From: Bacteroidales bacterium
GTDB taxonomy: Bacteria > Bacteroidota > Bacteroidia > Bacteroidales > VadinHA17
DNA: 46,454 nucleotides
Direction of reading: 5' to 3'
Assembly (NCBI GenBank): GCA_021738535.1
Contig: JAIPBU010000032.1
Span: 1-46,454, forward strand
Shown here: piece after piece, positions 42,827 to 46,454 of the stretch
How the letters are laid out: each line of letters opens with the position of its first letter
Numbering within the stretch: position 1 is the first letter of the stretch
Made by a program: the position numbers and the translations under genes
Notes under the pieces: generated by a model
What the model saw: the letters and a program-made list of their open reading frames with translations, nothing else
Told to the model about the DNA's origin: nothing
Databases searched by the model: none

Positions 42827-43630
42827 ATGAACAGAAGAAGATTTATTGGAAAAGCAGGTCTGTTAGCAGGCGCATCAGTACTTGCAGGATCAGTGCCATT
42901 TAAAGCTTCAGGGATTACATTTGGTGAGCTTCCTGTGCTTCAGAAAAAGCGAATCCTGTTTGTCTGGGGTGGATGGGAAGGACATGAACCAGCTAAATGC
43001 CGTGATATATTTGTGCCCTGGCTGAAGGATAAAGGAGCTGAGATAACAGTGTCCGACAGCCTGGATGCTTATCTCGATGATAAACTGATGAATAGCGTTG
43101 ACCTGGTAATACAGGCATGGACAATGGGATCAATAACAGGGGAACAGTCAAACGGACTGCTCTCTGCAGTAAAGAATGGAGCCGGGCTGGCTGGGTGGCA
43201 CGGTGGACTGGGTGATTCATTCCGCAATAATACTGAATACCAGTTTATGGTTGGTGGCCAGTGGGTTGCACATCCCGGTGGGGTAGTTGATTACCGGGTA
43301 AATATTAATGACAACAAAGATCCTGTGACCTTGGGACTGGATGATTTTGATATGCACTCAGAACAGTATTACATGCATGTTGACCCTAATGTTAAAGTGC
43401 TGGCAACTACAACCTTTAATGGTGACCATGCAGAGTGGATTGACGGCTGTGTTATACCGGTTGTCTGGAAGAAATATTATGGTAAGGGAAGGGTTTTTTA
43501 TTCCTCGCTGGGCCACGTGGCTGCTGATTTTGATGTGCCCGAAGCACTTGAGATAATGAAAAGAGGAATTGCATGGGCCTCCGGAAGCCGGTCCGGCGTG
43601 CAGCAAAGATGGATTAGTCCTGTCTATTAA
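42827..43630 (+). CDS. ThuA-domain protein with Tat signal
   Basis: A 267-residue protein. The N-terminus MNRRRFIGKAGLLAGASVLA is a twin-arginine signal, so it is exported folded. The rest is a ThuA-like domain (class I glutamine amidotransferase fold): RILFVWGGWEGHEPAKCRDI, a GAGLAGWHGGLGDSF turn, and a C-terminal HVAADFDVPEALEIM. ThuA proteins are linked to sugar (trehalose) metabolism in rhizobia, and many Bacteroidota export similar proteins with sugar dehydrogenases; the exact reaction is unknown. The frame begins with a TTG at 42821, but the ATG at 42827 starts the Tat signal directly. Confidence 0.87.
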   Translation: MNRRRFIGKAGLLAGASVLAGSVPFKASGITFGELPVLQKKRILFVWGGWEGHEPAKCRDIFVPWLKDKGAEITVSDSLDAYLDDKLMNSVDLVIQAWTMGSITGEQSNGLLSAVKNGAGLAGWHGGLGDSFRNNTEYQFMVGGQWVAHPGGVVDYRVNINDNKDPVTLGLDDFDMHSEQYYMHVDPNVKVLATTTFNGDHAEWIDGCVIPVVWKKYYGKGRVFYSSLGHVAADFDVPEALEIMKRGIAWASGSRSGVQQRWISPVY

Positions 43631-43677
43631 TTGTGAGGTTTTTAGCAAAATGAAATATTAAAAAAAATATTGGAACA

Positions 43678-44109
43678 ATGGAAAAAGCAAGAAACATGAA
43701 AAAACATGTGTCCGTAGTGGCAGCACTTCATATAGGTTTTGGAGTTCTGGCCCTTATAGGGGCACTTATCGTCTTTATCTCGGTAAACTTTGCCCAGTCA
43801 TTTGTGCATGGTGATGAAGTGGCTGAACTGGTGCTTACAGCCGTGAAAGTAATACTGCCTGCGCTTATAGCTCTTATATCCGTTCTCAGTGTTATAGGAG
43901 GCATTGGCCTGCTGAGCTACAGGGAATGGTCAAGAATACTGATTATAGTAATGTCCGCTATTAATTGCCTGAATGTACCAATAGGTACCGCTAAAGGAAT
44001 ATATTCAATCTGGGCCCTTCTGCAGGATGAAACAATCAGGCTTTTCCAGGGCGATAATGCCGGCCCCGGTGAAGAGATAACAACCAGTAACCATGGAAAA
44101 ACTGACTAA
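43678..44109 (+). CDS. Small four-helix membrane protein of unknown function
   Basis: A 143-residue protein with about four membrane helices (VAALHIGFGVLALIGALIVF, VILPALIALISVLSVIGGIG, then ILIIVMSAINCLNVPIGTAK). It has no signal peptide and no catalytic motif. The N-x-P-I-G-T-A-x-G-I-Y-x-I-W-x-L-L pattern near the end resembles a widespread small Bacteroidota membrane family, which I cannot name. Its last 17 nt overlap the start of the aminomutase gene, so the two are probably co-translated. Confidence 0.72.
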   Translation: MEKARNMKKHVSVVAALHIGFGVLALIGALIVFISVNFAQSFVHGDEVAELVLTAVKVILPALIALISVLSVIGGIGLLSYREWSRILIIVMSAINCLNVPIGTAKGIYSIWALLQDETIRLFQGDNAGPGEEITTSNHGKTD

Positions 44110-46279
44110 CCTTGACAATATTGCGATAAATGTAAAGGCACACCGTGTTTTAAAGGAGCTGCTGAAAGAAAACCCTGTGCTGGAAGAGATAATGCGTAAT
44201 GCCAGGAATGAGACTGAGGCACTGATAGGTGTAAAAGACTGGGTGACGGCTATACTTGAAAACAGGCCGGAAGCATACAATTTTTATACATCTAAAGTAA
44301 AAGGCAGGGAGGCTTTCGAAAAACTTGACTGGAAAGATTTTGCTGCAATAAGGATACTGGATTATATTGATAATGCCGGTCGATCCTATCAAGACCTGAA
44401 CCTCAGGGGTGAAAAAGCCCTCAGTAACCCCATCAAAATGATATGGATGGCAGTGACCCATGGTACAGGAGGAGCAAAGCCTGCATTCTTTACAGACATG
44501 CTGTACCTGTTCAGGCAGCTTTCAGGTACATTTACCTGTAATATACCCGATAAAAAGCGTCAGCGGGCATGGATGGAAAGATTTCCGTCGGGGCTGGACC
44601 CCCGAATAGTTAAGCTGAGGGAGGAGAACAGGGACCGAATAATAAATATATTGATTGACCGGATAGATTCCGGGCTGATAAAGGATAAGAAATATTTTTT
44701 TGAAGAGGGATTGTCAAGAGAGCAGAAGTTCCTTGAGATGCTGGATTGGTGGAAAGACCATCTTTTCCACCTGCGCTTCGCTGTCAGATCCCCGGAACTG
44801 CTGAATGAGTTGCTGGGCAACTCGCTGGACCCTGATACCATGAAGGTTCTCAAAGATGCAGAGGCAAAAGGAATTCCGTTTTTTGTTAACCCCTATTACC
44901 TCTCGCTCCTGCATGTAAGGGTGCCATATTTTGCCATTGGCGCCGACCTTGCAATAAGGTACTACGTTCTTTACAGCCAGCAGTTGGTGGATGAGTTCGG
45001 ACATATAGTGGCCTGGGAAAAAGAGGACCTTGTGCAGGAAGGTAAACCCAATGCTGCAGGATGGATATTGCCAACGCAACATAATGTACACAGGCGCTAC
45101 CCTGAAGTAGCCATACTGATTCCCGATACAATGGGCAGGGCATGCGGAGGTTTATGCTCATCATGCCAGAGAATGTATGATTTTCAGAGCGGTCATCTCA
45201 ATTTTAACCTGGATAATCTGAAGCCCAAAAAATCATGGGATGAGAGGCTGGAAGAAATAATGAAATATTTTGAAAATGATACCCAGCTGAGAGATATACT
45301 AATAACCGGTGGTGATGCCCTGATGAGCAGTAATAAGTCGCTGGATAAAATACTTAATGCCGTATACGGGATGGCCCTGAGAAAAATGAAGGCGAACAAA
45401 GACCGCAAAAACGGGAAGAAGCATGCCGAGATACTGAGGGTCAGGCTGGGATCCAGGCTGCCGGCATACCTGCCCCAAAGAGTAGGACCGGAATTGGCCG
45501 AAATACTTAGCAATTTTAAAAAGAAAGCATCCGCAGCAGGGATAAAACAATTTCTTATACAGACTCATTTTGAATCCCCTATGGAAGTCACTCCCGAGGC
45601 AAGAGAAGCAATAAAACTCCTGATTTCCTGCGGATGGACTGTTACCAATCAACTTGTTTTCACCACAGCAGCTTCCAGGAGAGGTCATACATCAAAACTG
45701 AGGAAGGTGCTCAATGATATAGGTGTGCTGACATATTATACATTCTCCGTTAAGGGATACATGGAAAATAATTTTAATTTTTCACCCAACGCACGAGCCG
45801 TACAGGAACAGATAGAGGAAAAAGTAATAGGACTGATACCTGAAGAGTATTATGAGGAAATAAAGGAATTCCCCGAACAGGCAGAGAATATGCAGGAAAA
45901 TATTAATTCTATCAGGCAGAAGGCTAATATACCATTCCTGGCAACAGACAGGAATGTGCTGAACCTGCCCGGAGTAGGAAAGAGCCTGACATACAGGGTT
46001 ATTGGCATAACAAGGTACGGCAGGCGCATACTGGAGTTTGATCATGATTCAACAAGGGTGCACAGCCCTATCATCAATAAAATGGGGAAGGTTATTATTA
46101 TTGAGTCAAAGGCAATAAGCGAGTACCTTGACCAGCTTGCTGATCTGGGCGAGAACCCCCTGGAGTATGAAAGCATCTGGGGATATTCAATGGGTGAGAC
46201 TGAGCCAAGAATACCGGTTTATGAATACCCGGAATACGAGTTCAGCATAACCAAAGAACTCTCTAACCTGGAAATATAG
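44093..46279 (+). CDS. KamA-family radical SAM aminomutase, probable glutamate 2,3-aminomutase
   Basis: A 728-residue enzyme. The radical SAM cluster motif is C351-x3-C355-x2-C358, followed by TGGDALM, RLGSRLPAYLPQRV and THFESPMEV as in lysine 2,3-aminomutase (LAM). The PLP Lys is Lys630 in NLPGVGKS (LAM has DAPGGGGK). Arg360, two residues after the last Cys, matches the LAM Arg that binds the substrate carboxylate. LAM's two lysine-recognising Asp residues align with Lys554 (FSVKGY) and Asn624 (VLNLPG). Lys and Asn at these places are what the characterised Clostridioides difficile glutamate 2,3-aminomutase has. The product would be beta-glutamate, a known compatible solute. Residues 1-220 are an extra helical region missing from ~420-residue LAM. 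Automated annotation would probably say lysine 2,3-aminomutase. Confidence 0.8.
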   Translation: MEKLTNLDNIAINVKAHRVLKELLKENPVLEEIMRNARNETEALIGVKDWVTAILENRPEAYNFYTSKVKGREAFEKLDWKDFAAIRILDYIDNAGRSYQDLNLRGEKALSNPIKMIWMAVTHGTGGAKPAFFTDMLYLFRQLSGTFTCNIPDKKRQRAWMERFPSGLDPRIVKLREENRDRIINILIDRIDSGLIKDKKYFFEEGLSREQKFLEMLDWWKDHLFHLRFAVRSPELLNELLGNSLDPDTMKVLKDAEAKGIPFFVNPYYLSLLHVRVPYFAIGADLAIRYYVLYSQQLVDEFGHIVAWEKEDLVQEGKPNAAGWILPTQHNVHRRYPEVAILIPDTMGRACGGLCSSCQRMYDFQSGHLNFNLDNLKPKKSWDERLEEIMKYFENDTQLRDILITGGDALMSSNKSLDKILNAVYGMALRKMKANKDRKNGKKHAEILRVRLGSRLPAYLPQRVGPELAEILSNFKKKASAAGIKQFLIQTHFESPMEVTPEAREAIKLLISCGWTVTNQLVFTTAASRRGHTSKLRKVLNDIGVLTYYTFSVKGYMENNFNFSPNARAVQEQIEEKVIGLIPEEYYEEIKEFPEQAENMQENINSIRQKANIPFLATDRNVLNLPGVGKSLTYRVIGITRYGRRILEFDHDSTRVHSPIINKMGKVIIIESKAISEYLDQLADLGENPLEYESIWGYSMGETEPRIPVYEYPEYEFSITKELSNLEI

Positions 46280-46287
46280 TTCCCTCA

Positions 46288-46319
46288 GTCGCTAAGTCGC
46301 TAAGTCACTAAGTCACTGA
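46288..46319. repeat. 8-bp tandem repeat (4 copies) beside the IS end
   Basis: GTCGCTAA, GTCGCTAA, GTCACTAA and GTCACTGA run head to tail, 9 nt after the aminomutase stop (46279). The last copy overlaps the first bases of the IS3-type end. It may be a pre-existing repeat used as the insertion target. Confidence 0.8.
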
Positions 46320-46343
46320 CCCGTCCTAAAAAAAGTTTACAGG
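46317..46343. mobile_element. Terminal inverted repeat of an IS3-family element (right end)
   Basis: TGACCCGTCCTAAAAAAAGT begins at 46317 and the repeat extends to about 46343, right after the aminomutase gene. It starts with TG, as IS3-type ends do, and is followed inward by the C-terminus of an IS3-type transposase 2 nt later. The other end lies outside the window, so the exact length is a guess. Confidence 0.6.
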
Positions 46344-46344
46344 T

Positions 46345-46454
46345 TTATACTTCTAAATTAACTGTTTTTTTATAATAATTCTTCCATTTTCTTTTAAGTT
46401 TTCCAGAACGTAAATGGGCCAACTCTGGAGTGAGCATGTCACAACTCAGGTGCG
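46345..46454 (-). CDS. IS3-family transposase, C-terminal fragment (runs off window)
   Basis: The reverse strand reads 35 codons to a TAA at 46345-46347. The residues HLSCDMLTPELAHLRSGKLK, then RKWKNYY, match the conserved C-terminal end of IS3-family OrfB transposases (the R-P-H-x-S-L-x-x-x-T-P-x-x-A-H pattern and a closing K-R-x-W-K-N-Y). The DDE catalytic core would lie beyond the window edge. Only the tail is visible, so intactness cannot be judged. The IS end follows at once. Confidence 0.78.
   Translation of the reverse strand, partial: HLSCDMLTPELAHLRSGKLKRKWKNYYKKTVNLEV

Overview
The window is a piece of a Bacteroidota chromosome, probably a free-living or marine Bacteroidales/Marinilabiliales-type organism (lineage is inferred). 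The evidence is as follows. Many genes are preceded by the Bacteroidota -7 element TAnnTTTG, in several cases with a TTG about 20 nt upstream. Shine-Dalgarno sequences are mostly absent. The F-type ATP synthase genes are split into atpZ-I-B-E-F-H-A-G and atpD-C, with a short epsilon subunit and an insertion in the beta subunit. Base composition is moderately AT-rich.

Layout. Positions 1-1500 are accessory: the first codons of a HicA-type toxin with a near-perfect promoter, then a tyrosine recombinase with a perfect inverted repeat just upstream of its start. Positions 1500-3958 hold an FAD-dependent reductase divergent from a TetR regulator. Positions 4026-9355 (minus strand) hold a sulfatase lipoprotein, a 3-methyladenine glycosylase, a secreted M1 peptidase and an odd GH16-like protein behind ~71-residue repeats. 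Positions 9490-15719 form a TetR-controlled operon: LolA-like carrier, two FtsX-type permeases, a LolD/MacB-type ATPase and an outer-membrane barrel. Two exact copies of a 20-bp pseudopalindrome sit in and just after its promoter. A membrane methyltransferase and YidD follow. Positions 16874-19809 (minus) hold a LytS/LytTR pair behind two DUF5668/LiaF-like membrane proteins.

Positions 19932-32300 are housekeeping: yceD-rpmF-plsX-fabH, a bactofilin overlapping atpZ, the ATP synthase genes, a polyprenyl diphosphate synthase, an outer-membrane barrel on the opposite strand, then atpD-atpC. Positions 32353-46279 hold a PLP-dependent decarboxylase, a 962-residue metallopeptidase/propeller/barrel protein, a DUF2723 membrane protein, a receiver-only regulator divergent from a YfiR-coiled-coil-SpoIIE phosphatase, a small lipoprotein, a Tat-exported ThuA protein, a small membrane protein and a long KamA-family radical SAM aminomutase. 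The window ends in the 3' end of an IS3-family element next to a short tandem repeat.

The most interesting points are four. The TetR/LolA/FtsX/ATPase/barrel operon looks like a complete trans-envelope lipid or lipoprotein route with its operators visible. The KamA homologue carries Lys and Asn where lysine 2,3-aminomutase has its two lysine-binding Asp residues, the pattern of glutamate 2,3-aminomutase. The GH16-like protein has lost both catalytic glutamates and carries a repeat array but no signal peptide. The YfiR-SpoIIE fusion couples a periplasmic domain to a cytoplasmic phosphatase. No CRISPR array, rRNA or tRNA was recognised, and no gene-free stretch exceeds 300 bases.
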